In this document: positions 23,212 through 30,188 of the stretch, piece after piece
How the letters are laid out: each line of letters starts with the position of its first letter
Numbering within the stretch: the first letter of the stretch is position 1
Origin: an uncultured Lachnospiraceae bacterium
GTDB taxonomy: Bacteria; Bacillota; Clostridia; Lachnospirales; Lachnospiraceae
Length of the DNA: 33,645 nt
Direction of reading: 5' to 3'
Assembly (NCBI GenBank): GCA_947174615.1
Contig: CAMWJQ010000001.1
Coordinates: 1 to 33,645, forward strand
Program-made: the position numbers and the translations under genes
The notes under the pieces: model-generated
Told to the model about the DNA's origin: nothing
Databases searched by the model: none
Seen by the model: the letters and a program-made list of their open reading frames with translations, nothing else

Positions 23212-24603
23212 GTGATTGAGATAGGGGAGAGACTTGCGCGGTGGCTGTATCATCGATTGGAGAGAATGCCAAGAAAACCAGACAGGCTCTTGTATAACAG
23301 TGCGGTGCGCGAAGATTTGCAGACTTTAGAGCCAGCTGGGGATACAGCGGTGCGGCAGCGGGAGTATGTCATCAAAAAATTGTCTTTGTGCAGTATGATT
23401 GTGGTTTGTGGGGTGGTTTTGTCCGTCATTTTGTGGATAAAAGACGGAATGGAAACAAAAATTGTGGAGAACCAGATTCCCCGCAATGCATTTGGGAATG
23501 GTGCAAAGCAGGTCTCATTGGTCGCAGAAGATGGAAGAGAACGCTATGATATTCCGGTAACCGTGTCAGAGAGGAGCTATTCGAACGAAGAACTGACACA
23601 GATGTCAGTTGAAGCGCTGCCTGTTCTTGAGGCAGGGATTCTCGGAGAGAACCAAAGCCTGGACCGTATTGAATATGATATGCATCTGATGGACCGTGTG
23701 TTCGGTTATCCATTTACAGTGGAGTGGCGCACCGATGATACCTATATGGATTACACTGGAAAACTTGTGCGAAGCACGCTCGAAGCGCCGGTGATTATGA
23801 ATCTGACGGCAATATTATCCTGCGAGAGTTTTGAGACAGAATATGACATAAGTGTCAGAATATACAGCAAAGCCGTGCAGCCAAACATCGTAGAACAGCT
23901 TGAATCTCAAGTGTCAGATGCGGAAGCGCAGAGCCGTTCGGCTTTCAATATGACGCTTCCGTCAGAAATTGAGAACAGGCAGCTTCAGTGGCGTTACAAG
24001 AGACGCTGCAGAGGGATTTTGTTTCTGGCAGCGACGCCGCTCCTTACGTTTCTTATTTATTATGGAAAGGATAAGGACCTGCATAGGCAGGTGGAAGAGC
24101 GGGAAGAACAGATGCGCATGGATTACCCTGAGATTGTCAGTGCCCTTGCACTTCTGATCGGCGCTGGCATGACAGTGCCGAATGCGTGGAATAAAATTGC
24201 AAAGGATTACAGGCAACGGCGGGAGGAGAGCGGTGGAAAACGCAATGCGAAACGCAATGCGAAACGTTATGCGAAACGCTATGCCTACGAGGAAATGCTC
24301 CTGACGGTCTATGAGATGGAGAGCGGCGTAACGCAGACAATGGCATATGAGCGCTTTGGGCGCCGCTGCCGAATCCCGCGTTATAATAAACTGGCTGCCA
24401 TGCTGTCGCAAAATATTAGAAAAGGTGCGGCGAACTTACCGCTCCTGTTAAAAGAGGAGGCAACAGACGCCTTTGAGGAGAGGAAGCATTCTGCAAGAAA
24501 GCAGGGGGAGAAGGCAGGGACAAAACTGCTGGTTCCCATGATGATGCTTCTGGGAATTACAATGGTCATCATTATGGTGCCGGCGTTACAAACTTATTTT
24601 TAG
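23212..24603 (+). CDS. tadC: TadC-like membrane platform protein with a large extracytoplasmic insert
   Basis: 463 aa. It has one membrane helix (about 57-77), then ~190 residues predicted outside the membrane and rich in acidic residues and beta-strand-like stretches. A second helix (about 268-287), a T2SSF-type cytoplasmic domain (about 300-440: 'DYPEIVSALALLIGAGMTV', 'YEMESGVTQTMAYERFG', 'NLPLLLKEEATDAFEE') and a last helix follow. Ordinary TadC proteins are ~290-320 aa and lack the insert. Inside the cytoplasmic domain is a four-fold 12-nt tandem repeat (KRNA/KRYA). Start is uncertain: GTG 23212 overlaps the AGGAGG site, and the next in-frame canonical starts are TTG 23257 and ATG 23266, so a non-standard codon (ATT 23215 or ATA 23221) is possible. 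Confidence 0.8.
   Translation: MIEIGERLARWLYHRLERMPRKPDRLLYNSAVREDLQTLEPAGDTAVRQREYVIKKLSLCSMIVVCGVVLSVILWIKDGMETKIVENQIPRNAFGNGAKQVSLVAEDGRERYDIPVTVSERSYSNEELTQMSVEALPVLEAGILGENQSLDRIEYDMHLMDRVFGYPFTVEWRTDDTYMDYTGKLVRSTLEAPVIMNLTAILSCESFETEYDISVRIYSKAVQPNIVEQLESQVSDAEAQSRSAFNMTLPSEIENRQLQWRYKRRCRGILFLAATPLLTFLIYYGKDKDLHRQVEEREEQMRMDYPEIVSALALLIGAGMTVPNAWNKIAKDYRQRREESGGKRNAKRNAKRYAKRYAYEEMLLTVYEMESGVTQTMAYERFGRRCRIPRYNKLAAMLSQNIRKGAANLPLLLKEEATDAFEERKHSARKQGEKAGTKLLVPMMMLLGITMVIIMVPALQTYF
24238..24285 (+). repeat. Four-copy 12-nt in-frame tandem repeat in tadC
   Basis: Units AAACGCAATGCG (24238, 24250), AAACGTTATGCG (24262) and AAACGCTATGCC (24274) encode K-R-N-A twice and K-R-Y-A twice. 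Copies 1 and 2 are identical. The repeat adds a strongly basic patch in the cytoplasmic domain; unit length divisible by three means copy-number change would keep the frame. Confidence 0.9.
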
Positions 24604-24621
24604 AGAAAAGAGGAGAAAATT

Positions 24622-24789
24622 ATGAGAAATTTAAGAAGTTTTATGAAGGAAGAAGATGGAATGGGAACTGTTGAGATTGTGCTGATTATTGTGGTGCTGG
24701 TGGCATTAGTAGCTATTTTTAAGGACAGCATTAAGTCCCTTGTCGAGAAAATTCTCAAAAAGGTGACAGATAATGCAAACAAGATTTAA
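24622..24789 (+). CDS. flp: Flp-type class IVb major pilin precursor
   Basis: A 55-aa prepilin. The short basic leader 'MRNLRSFMKEEDG' ends at Gly13, followed by mature 'MGTVEIVLIIVVLVALVAIF' with Glu at position +5, the prepilin peptidase pattern, then a hydrophobic helix and a basic tail (KSLVEKILKKVTDNANKI). Flp subunits make the pilus fibre. AGAGGAGAAAATT precedes the ATG at 24622. The 3' end overlaps the next gene by 17 bases. It lies directly after tadC and before the minor components; no second flp copy is present. Confidence 0.93.
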   Translation: MRNLRSFMKEEDGMGTVEIVLIIVVLVALVAIFKDSIKSLVEKILKKVTDNANKI

Positions 24790-26233
24790 TGCGTATCTGA
24801 CGGTTTACCTGTCCCTTATATTTGGCATTGTCCTGTCGCTGCTCTTCGTTTTTATCGAAGGCGCGGCGATCAGTGCCACGAGGGCACAGGCAGAGCTTGT
24901 CGCTGACTTGGGGCTGGATTCCGTATTTGCGGAGTACAACCGCGAGCTTTTAGAACAGTACGGGGTGTTCTTTGTCGATTCTTCTTATGGCGGAAGAACT
25001 GGCGGAACAGGAATGATCGAAAAGCGCTTGTCGCAGTATATGAGTTACAATATGAATCCTGAACAGGATTTGCTTCTGGCAGGGGAGACGACATTATTAA
25101 AACTCCGCAATCCATATCTTGAGATTGCGGAGGTATCCTGTGCCAGCGATGAGAATTGTATGGTTTGGAAGGCGCAGGCAGTCAATTATATGAAGGCAGT
25201 CTATGGGGGCGATCTCGTGGCAAGAGTTCAGGAACAGTTAGATACCGTGAAGAACAGTGGTCTGGACAGCAAGGATGCGCTGGGAGAAATCGAAGCGCAG
25301 AAGCAGGCGTTTGAGGAGGCGCTTGACGAGAAGGAGATCGTGGAATATGGCGCGGAGAGTGAGGAGGGGTACTCGTATCAAAAAGTCTCAGGCGTGTTTG
25401 ATAAGATTGTCGGCAAGGGGATTCTGGCATGGGTTCTCTCAGATGGCGCATCTGTGTCCAAGGCGGCGGTGGATGCGGGACCGTATTTTTCCGCGCGCAG
25501 GAAAAATGGAAAAATAAATCAAGGAATGGGTCTGCACGAGGGAGTAGACAGACCAGACAGCCTTGTGGATGAGTTAATTTACGGGGCATATTTGATGAAA
25601 CACTGTGGAAATTACAGGGCGCCGAAAAATCAGGGCTTGCTGCAGTACCAGATTGAGTATATTTTATATGGATTCAAGAGTGATGCAGAGAATATCAGAG
25701 CTTGTGTGGAGCGTCTGTTTGCACTTCGGGCGGCATCAAATCTCACGGCAATCTATTCGGATTCTGTCAAAAAGACAGAGGCAGAACTGGTGTCGGCAGT
25801 CATATGTACGATACTGTTCTCCCCTGAGCTCACAGATTTGCTCACGACAGTAATCCTTGGTGCATGGGCGTTTGCAGAGTCTGCTGTCGATGTGCGTCTG
25901 CTGCTTGACGGGGATAAGGTTGCGCTGATCAAAAAGTCCGGGGACTGGAATATTAGCCTGCTGGATCTTTTTACAGGGAATTTATCCGGCAGTGGCAGCA
26001 AAGCGGCTGGATTATCCTATCAGGACTATCTGAGTATTTTTCTGGGAATGATGAACCGGGATACGAAGGCGGCAAGAAGCCTGGATATCGTGGAGATGGA
26101 TTTGAGGCGTACCGCGGGAAACGAACGGTTTCGGATTGACCGCTGCATGGATTACATGAAGGTTAATTTTGGATTTGAAGACGCCGGCGGGCATGAGTTT
26201 GTATTTTATAAGAAAATGTGTTATGGCGATTGA
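24773..26233 (+). CDS. DUF5702-like Tad-locus envelope protein (TadG-like role)
   Basis: 486 aa. A hydrophobic segment at residues 8-30 ('YLTVYLSLIFGIVLSLLFVF') is followed by 'EGAAISATRAQAELVADLGL', a TadE/TadG-like post-helix region; the rest is predicted outside the membrane. It has alternating helical and low-complexity stretches (about 140-200 is a likely coiled coil) and few Cys. I recall this family as DUF5702, found in Lachnospiraceae Tad loci next to flp. It overlaps flp by 17 bases. It lacks an obvious Gly-x4-Glu processing site, so it is probably a membrane-anchored pseudopilin-like or pilus-base protein. Function is inferred from place and topology. Confidence 0.7.
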   Translation: MQTRFNAYLTVYLSLIFGIVLSLLFVFIEGAAISATRAQAELVADLGLDSVFAEYNRELLEQYGVFFVDSSYGGRTGGTGMIEKRLSQYMSYNMNPEQDLLLAGETTLLKLRNPYLEIAEVSCASDENCMVWKAQAVNYMKAVYGGDLVARVQEQLDTVKNSGLDSKDALGEIEAQKQAFEEALDEKEIVEYGAESEEGYSYQKVSGVFDKIVGKGILAWVLSDGASVSKAAVDAGPYFSARRKNGKINQGMGLHEGVDRPDSLVDELIYGAYLMKHCGNYRAPKNQGLLQYQIEYILYGFKSDAENIRACVERLFALRAASNLTAIYSDSVKKTEAELVSAVICTILFSPELTDLLTTVILGAWAFAESAVDVRLLLDGDKVALIKKSGDWNISLLDLFTGNLSGSGSKAAGLSYQDYLSIFLGMMNRDTKAARSLDIVEMDLRRTAGNERFRIDRCMDYMKVNFGFEDAGGHEFVFYKKMCYGD

Positions 26234-26255
26234 CAAAAAGCAAAGGAGTAGGCGG

Positions 26256-27191
26256 ATGTTCTTTTGGGTGCAGGGTGAGAGAGAAAATCAAATAGCTAAG
26301 AATATGAAGGGAGGTGTCTTGCTCTCCATGAAGCAGCAGATACAGGCTCTGATTCTGTCATTGAAAAGAATGTCCCCCTGCTCCTTTGGACAGCTTGTAA
26401 AAAAGGCGGACAGGGCGAGTATGACAGTGGAGGCGTGTCTTGTGCTGCCGCTGTTTCTGTTTGCGTTTTTAAATATCATTTCCGTCGTGGAAATTTATCG
26501 GTTTCAGGGCGCGATGAGCGCTGCCATGCACGACACAGCAAAGCAGATGGCAGTGTATGGCTATGAGTACCAGAAAATAGGCGGCGGCGGGGCAGGAATG
26601 GCGGAGTCGCTTGGATTGACCTATCTGGTTGCGGCAGGGAAAGTGCGCGCCAAGTTAGGGACAGCGTATCTCGAGAATTCTTTGCTCGCGGGCGGCGCCT
26701 CGTCAATCTCATGGCTTCGTTCGTCTGTGATGCAGAAGGAGGATTGTATCGATTTGGTGGCAGAGTATCAGATGAAACCGCCGTCAGCCGTGGCTGGCTG
26801 GAAGCAGCGCACGATGTACAGCAGAATGCGCACAAGGGCGTGGACAGGCTATGATCATGCAGGCAGCGGTGGCAGCAGCCAATCAAATGAGGAGGAGATT
26901 GTGTATATTACACCAGAAGGAACCGTGTATCACCGTTCGCGGGGATGTAGTTATTTAAAATTATCAATTGCGGCAGTGGACAAGAGCTTTCTCGAGACAC
27001 AGAGAAACCATAACGGTGAGAAATATTATCCCTGTGGGGAGTGCGGGGCGTCTGGCGGCAGTGTGGTCTATATTACAGGATATGGCAACCGGTATCATGC
27101 GACACTCGGATGCAGCAGTTTGAAAAGAACGATCCTAGCAGTGCCGATATCCGAGACTGGCGGCAGAGGAGCTTGCAGCAAGTGCGGTTAA
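26256..27191 (+). CDS. TadE-like pseudopilin fused to two Ada-like Cys motifs
   Basis: 311 aa. A cytoplasmic N-terminus of ~54 residues precedes the TadE segment 'ASMTVEACLVLPLFLFAFLN' (about 55-83). An extracytoplasmic region with a Gly/Ser/Asn linker leads to two tandem C-terminal motifs. Repeat 1 is 'VYITPEGTVYHRSRGCSYLK' ... 'YYPCGECG' (about 213-265); repeat 2 is 'VYITGYGNRYHATLGCSSLK' ... 'ACSKCG' (about 269-311). The 'VY.....YH...C..L...CxxCG' pattern resembles Ada-type zinc modules seen at the ends of secreted nucleases. I chose ATG 26256 because AAAGGAG is seven bases upstream; ATG 26328 is an alternative. It lies 22 bases after the previous gene. Confidence 0.8.
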   Translation: MFFWVQGERENQIAKNMKGGVLLSMKQQIQALILSLKRMSPCSFGQLVKKADRASMTVEACLVLPLFLFAFLNIISVVEIYRFQGAMSAAMHDTAKQMAVYGYEYQKIGGGGAGMAESLGLTYLVAAGKVRAKLGTAYLENSLLAGGASSISWLRSSVMQKEDCIDLVAEYQMKPPSAVAGWKQRTMYSRMRTRAWTGYDHAGSGGSSQSNEEEIVYITPEGTVYHRSRGCSYLKLSIAAVDKSFLETQRNHNGEKYYPCGECGASGGSVVYITGYGNRYHATLGCSSLKRTILAVPISETGGRGACSKCG

Positions 27192-27237
27192 CTAAACGTA
27201 CAGATATTGCGTGTAGAAATAGAATGGGAGAATTGTA

Positions 27238-27675
27238 ATGATAAATGCTATAATATATAGAATAATCGTGATTGGAATAGGGATACTGCTCTTTGCAGCG
27301 GGTCTGATAGATATAAAGAGCAGACAGATCAGCAGGAGAATGATTGTCGTATTGTTTTTGGCGTGTTGTGCCACACTGCCATTTCGCAGATATATTAGTA
27401 TCTTGGACACTGTGGGAGGGTTGGCAGTCGGGCTTAGTATCATCGGTCTGTCAGTGATATCGAAAGAGCAGATTGGAAAAGGCGACGGATTGGTGCTCGC
27501 GGCAGTTGGAATTGCATTTGGGGCACGCAGATGCTTTCTTGTACTCTGCATCGCATCTTTCCTAATGTGTATGACTGCAATTGGTCTCTTGTTGTTGAGA
27601 AGGGGAGCAAGACAGACAAGGCTTCCATTTCTGCCGGCATTGTTTGCAGGGTATCTTTTATGTGTCGTATTGTGA
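27238..27675 (+). CDS. Prepilin peptidase 2 (A24 family)
   Basis: 145 aa, polytopic. It has Asp25 in 'LIDIKSRQISRR' and Asp83 in 'QIGKGDGLVLA', matching the two catalytic aspartates of A24 peptidases, although the 'IPN' after the first Asp is replaced by 'ISR' and 'GDxK' by 'GDGL'. The enzyme would cleave prepilin-type leaders inside the membrane. It is smaller and more divergent than the peptidase at 19595. It lies between two TadE-type genes and overlaps the second by 16 bases, so its substrates may be those pseudopilins. The ATG at 27238 follows GGGAG by eight bases. Confidence 0.85.
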   Translation: MINAIIYRIIVIGIGILLFAAGLIDIKSRQISRRMIVVLFLACCATLPFRRYISILDTVGGLAVGLSIIGLSVISKEQIGKGDGLVLAAVGIAFGARRCFLVLCIASFLMCMTAIGLLLLRRGARQTRLPFLPALFAGYLLCVVL

Positions 27676-28124
27676 GGAGACGGTATGAGGCAGCATATTT
27701 TACGGTGGAGGCTTCTATGATTCTTCCGATGGTAATGCTCTTTACGGTGATGATGATTTTTCTGGCATTCTACAGTTATGACAGGTGTGTCATGGAACAC
27801 AGCGCATACGAGGCGGCGCTGCGGGGGACAAGCAGTCATTATAAGACCGCACAGGAAGCGGAAGCTGCCGCCCGCACTGCCGCGTTAAGACTTGTCGAAG
27901 ATAAACTTTTTGCAATACATGATTTTCAGTATGACGTATCTGTGGACGCGGGGAGCGTGACTGTGGCGTATCATTGTGTTGTCAATATGCCCTTTGTCAC
28001 ATGGCTGTGTGAGTATGTGCCGGGGATTGATATGACGCTGGATATCCGCAGGAGCGCCAAGCGCCTGAGACCCGCAAGGACGATCCGTGACTGCCGGGTG
28101 TTGAATGGGTTGATTGCACCTTGA
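27660..28124 (+). CDS. TadE-like pseudopilin 2
   Basis: 154 aa. A short basic N-terminus (MCRIVRRRYEAAY) precedes 'FTVEASMILPMVMLFTVMMI', the TadE N-terminal membrane segment. An extracytoplasmic helical region ('YEAALRGTSSHYKTAQEAEA') and a beta-rich end follow. TadE proteins are minor pseudopilins of Tad systems, cleaved by the A24 peptidase. The start overlaps the peptidase gene by 16 bases, with only a weak GCAGGG site, so translation is probably coupled. The frame stays open upstream to 27531, but that part runs inside the peptidase gene and looks non-coding. It is the last gene of the tightly packed operon. Confidence 0.85.
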   Translation: MCRIVRRRYEAAYFTVEASMILPMVMLFTVMMIFLAFYSYDRCVMEHSAYEAALRGTSSHYKTAQEAEAAARTAALRLVEDKLFAIHDFQYDVSVDAGSVTVAYHCVVNMPFVTWLCEYVPGIDMTLDIRRSAKRLRPARTIRDCRVLNGLIAP

Positions 28125-28160
28125 GAACTGAATAAGGCTTTACACTTTGTGAATTCGTAC

Positions 28161-28189
28161 TTTACAGAAAAAATAGAAGCCGCTACAAT
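28161..28189 (+). promoter_or_regulatory. Sigma-A-type promoter for the small coiled-coil ORF
   Basis: TTTACA (28161-28166), a 17-base spacer and TACAAT (28184-28189) are good matches to the consensus. The start would lie near 28196, about 20 bases before the GTG of the small ORF. It lies in a 92-base gap after the last tad gene. Confidence 0.6.
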
Positions 28190-28216
28190 AGAGATATGGA
28201 AAGGCGGTGAAGGAAA

Positions 28217-28384
28217 GTGAGTGATTTTTATATGCCATCTGATTTACGGTACAAGGATGAATTGAGAAAAGAAATGATAAAAATTGAAGAGCAGATTGAG
28301 TTGATTGAAAACAAAGAGTATGAAAAACTGAAAAAGAAGTTAGAACGCGACTTAAAAAGAGTTCGTGAAAGTCTTGAGGATTAA
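28217..28384 (+). CDS. Small predicted coiled-coil protein of unknown function
   Basis: 55 aa: MSDFYMPSDLRYKDELRKEM, then a charged Lys/Glu-rich helix ending 'RDLKRVRESLED'. Hydrophobic residues every three to four positions (Ile/Leu) suggest a coiled coil over residues 13-53, perhaps a dimer. I do not recognise the family. The start is GTG 28217 with GGCGG/AAGGA upstream; ATG 28232 would remove five residues and lacks a ribosome site. A TTTACA-N17-TACAAT promoter lies before it and a hairpin after it, so it is an independent transcription unit between the tad genes and the FHA gene. It is more A/T-rich than its neighbours. Confidence 0.6.
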   Translation: MSDFYMPSDLRYKDELRKEMIKIEEQIELIENKEYEKLKKKLERDLKRVRESLED

Positions 28385-28400
28385 ATCGCAGAATCAAAGC

Positions 28401-28435
28401 AGGGTGTAAAGTCTTATAGAGGTTTTACACCCTTT
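28401..28435 (+). terminator. Probable Rho-independent terminator after the small ORF
   Basis: AGGGTGTAAA (28401-28410) pairs exactly with TTTACACCCT (28424-28433) around a 13-base loop, followed by TTAAATTAT. The stem is good but the T tail is short, so some transcription may continue into the FHA gene. Confidence 0.7.
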
Positions 28436-28441
28436 AAATTA

Positions 28442-28470
28442 TGCACACAGACCTGTGCAGGAGATATAAT
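28442..28470 (+). promoter_or_regulatory. Possible promoter with inverted repeat before the FHA gene
   Basis: TATAAT (28465-28470) is a perfect -10 box, with TGCACA (28442-28447) 17 bases upstream matching the -35 consensus at four of six positions. TGCACA and TGTGCA (28454-28459) are exact inverted copies six bases apart, so the -35 region could be an operator for a regulator. The start would be about 23 bases before the ATG at 28500. Confidence 0.5.
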
Positions 28471-28499
28471 GCGGACGCGGAAAGGAATGGAGGTTTGGC

Positions 28500-30182
28500 A
28501 TGAAAGAGACTATGCCTGAGATCAGCTTCGAGAGGAGCATGAATCACAATTATATGATTTTGAGCAAACGCAGCTATTTTGGATTAGACGATGAGGGCAG
28601 TATGGACTACCGCACAAAAATGCTGCTGGAAAACCATATACCAGGGCTTTTGCCAGTTACGCACAGGCGGATCAATGGAGAGTGCCGGTATTATTATGAG
28701 ATCAATTCACTTCAGTCGCTCGACAGACTTTATGACAAGAGTGAGATACGATATGACGATCTAAGACGGCTGTTGTCCGGCTGTGTGAGTCTCTTTGACA
28801 GATTGGAGGAATATCTGCTGGACGGGACTCAGATTATTATCAAATCGGACTTGATCTATATTGATGTGGAAAAGATGGAGCCGTACTTTGTCTGTTATCC
28901 TGACTATGAAGGCGATGTGAGACTGTCCTTCATGGAATTTATTGACGAGCTGCTGACGAAGATTGACCACACAGACGAGCGTGCAGTGATGCTTGGCTAT
29001 CAGATTTATCGCTATACCCGAAATCCGAATTATGTCATCAGTGAAATTGGGGCAATGATGGACCATGTACTCGTGGATCTGGTATATCGGCAGAAGACTT
29101 CCGAACAGAGTGTGGCGCAGGATACAGACAGTATTCTGTCAGCCTCCGGATACCGCAAAGACAGTGCGGGAGTTTCTGATACAGACCAGAACAGCTTTGC
29201 TTCGTATTCGCAGGATATTTATGCTACGCCTCCTCATGACAGTTGTAATCTGTATGAGGAAGCGCAGCTTTCAGCCCCACAATCCAAATCTGGAACGAAA
29301 AGTATCGGGGATTTAATTGGCGGGATTTTTTGCATTTTTGTATCGCTGTGTGCCGGTGCAATCATTCTGGGAGCTCGCTTACTCCATTCGTTTCAATTAG
29401 GTGGAAATAATGAACTGTACTTATTTGGCGCAATGAGTATGGCAATTGTGGCAGCTATTTTATTTTTATCTTGCTACATGAAGAAAAGAAGGCAGTGTCA
29501 GGAAATAGGATCGGCATTGGAGAGCGAAGATCAGGATGAGATGCAGTTTTATACTTCGGTAGGAAATAAAAATATTATAGAGAAAAATATTATAGAGAAA
29601 GATATTATAGAGAAAGATATTATAGAGAAATATGATATAGATCAATATGATACAAAATACCCGCAGGCGGCGCTCAGCCATACACGTACAGAGCAGTACT
29701 CGGATACTATACGGAAAAATCAAATGGACAGACAGCGCTGTACCAAAGATGCAGAGTTGTTTTATCAAGGTAACAGGCAATTTGGCATCAAAGGAGTAAA
29801 TCATGCAGTAAACAGTCAAACTGTCAGTCCGATCAGCGTAAAACCATGCGCTCAGAATGAGACGGTATATTTGGGTGAGGGGGTTGTGGAAGAGAGGATG
29901 CTGTGCGGTCGTATGAATGGCAGAGAGGTAAACATTTCACTGGACAGGCTGCCAATGACTGTCGGGAAACTTGCAAATGTCTCGGATTTTGTAATACAGG
30001 ACGCTGCTGTCAGCAAAATGCACGCACGCTTTGAGGAGCATGATGGCAAAGTATATCTGTGTGATTTAAATTCGACAAATGGAACGGTTCGGAATGGTGA
30101 ACTTCTAGGGGTGAATCAGTCCGTGGCATTGGAGCCGGGGGACCGGCTCCGATTTGGACGGACTTGTTTTACATATTGTTAA
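28500..30182 (+). CDS. Two-TM FHA-domain protein with DUF6382-like N-terminus
   Basis: 560 aa. Residues 1-200 form a soluble cytoplasmic domain starting 'SFERSMNHNYMIL' and containing 'GLLPVTHRRINGECRYYYEI', the kind called DUF6382 and paired with FHA in Clostridia. Two membrane helices follow (about 272-295 and 305-326), then a polar linker with a 15-nt repeat (NIIEK/DIIEK, 358-377). A C-terminal FHA domain (486-560) has 'VGKLANVSDFVI', 'VSKMHARFEEHDGK' and 'LNSTNGTVRNG'. FHA binds phosphothreonine peptides; the usual GR is GK here. No Ser/Thr kinase gene is in the window. The ATG at 28500 follows GGAGG by six bases. It probably works with the adjacent Tad machine. Confidence 0.85.
   Translation: MKETMPEISFERSMNHNYMILSKRSYFGLDDEGSMDYRTKMLLENHIPGLLPVTHRRINGECRYYYEINSLQSLDRLYDKSEIRYDDLRRLLSGCVSLFDRLEEYLLDGTQIIIKSDLIYIDVEKMEPYFVCYPDYEGDVRLSFMEFIDELLTKIDHTDERAVMLGYQIYRYTRNPNYVISEIGAMMDHVLVDLVYRQKTSEQSVAQDTDSILSASGYRKDSAGVSDTDQNSFASYSQDIYATPPHDSCNLYEEAQLSAPQSKSGTKSIGDLIGGIFCIFVSLCAGAIILGARLLHSFQLGGNNELYLFGAMSMAIVAAILFLSCYMKKRRQCQEIGSALESEDQDEMQFYTSVGNKNIIEKNIIEKDIIEKDIIEKYDIDQYDTKYPQAALSHTRTEQYSDTIRKNQMDRQRCTKDAELFYQGNRQFGIKGVNHAVNSQTVSPISVKPCAQNETVYLGEGVVEERMLCGRMNGREVNISLDRLPMTVGKLANVSDFVIQDAAVSKMHARFEEHDGKVYLCDLNSTNGTVRNGELLGVNQSVALEPGDRLRFGRTCFTYC
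29571..29630 (+). repeat. Four-copy 15-nt in-frame tandem repeat in the FHA protein
   Basis: AATATTATAGAGAAA occurs at 29571 and 29586, GATATTATAGAGAAA at 29601 and 29616, and a degenerate fifth unit follows. Each copy encodes N/D-I-I-E-K. It lies in the cytoplasmic linker between the second membrane helix and the FHA domain. Near identity suggests recent slippage; copy-number change would alter linker length without breaking the frame. Confidence 0.93.
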
Positions 30183-30188
30183 TTGTAT

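Noticed and set aside
24238..24285. CRISPR-like or direct-repeat array
   Set aside because: Units are contiguous 12-mers in a coding frame without spacers; the same applies to the 15-mers at 29571.
27192..27839. Minus-strand open frame of 215 codons
   Set aside because: It is antisense to prepilin peptidase 2 and TadE 2, which have recognisable motifs and ribosome sites; the translation is His/Pro-rich as expected for a shadow frame.
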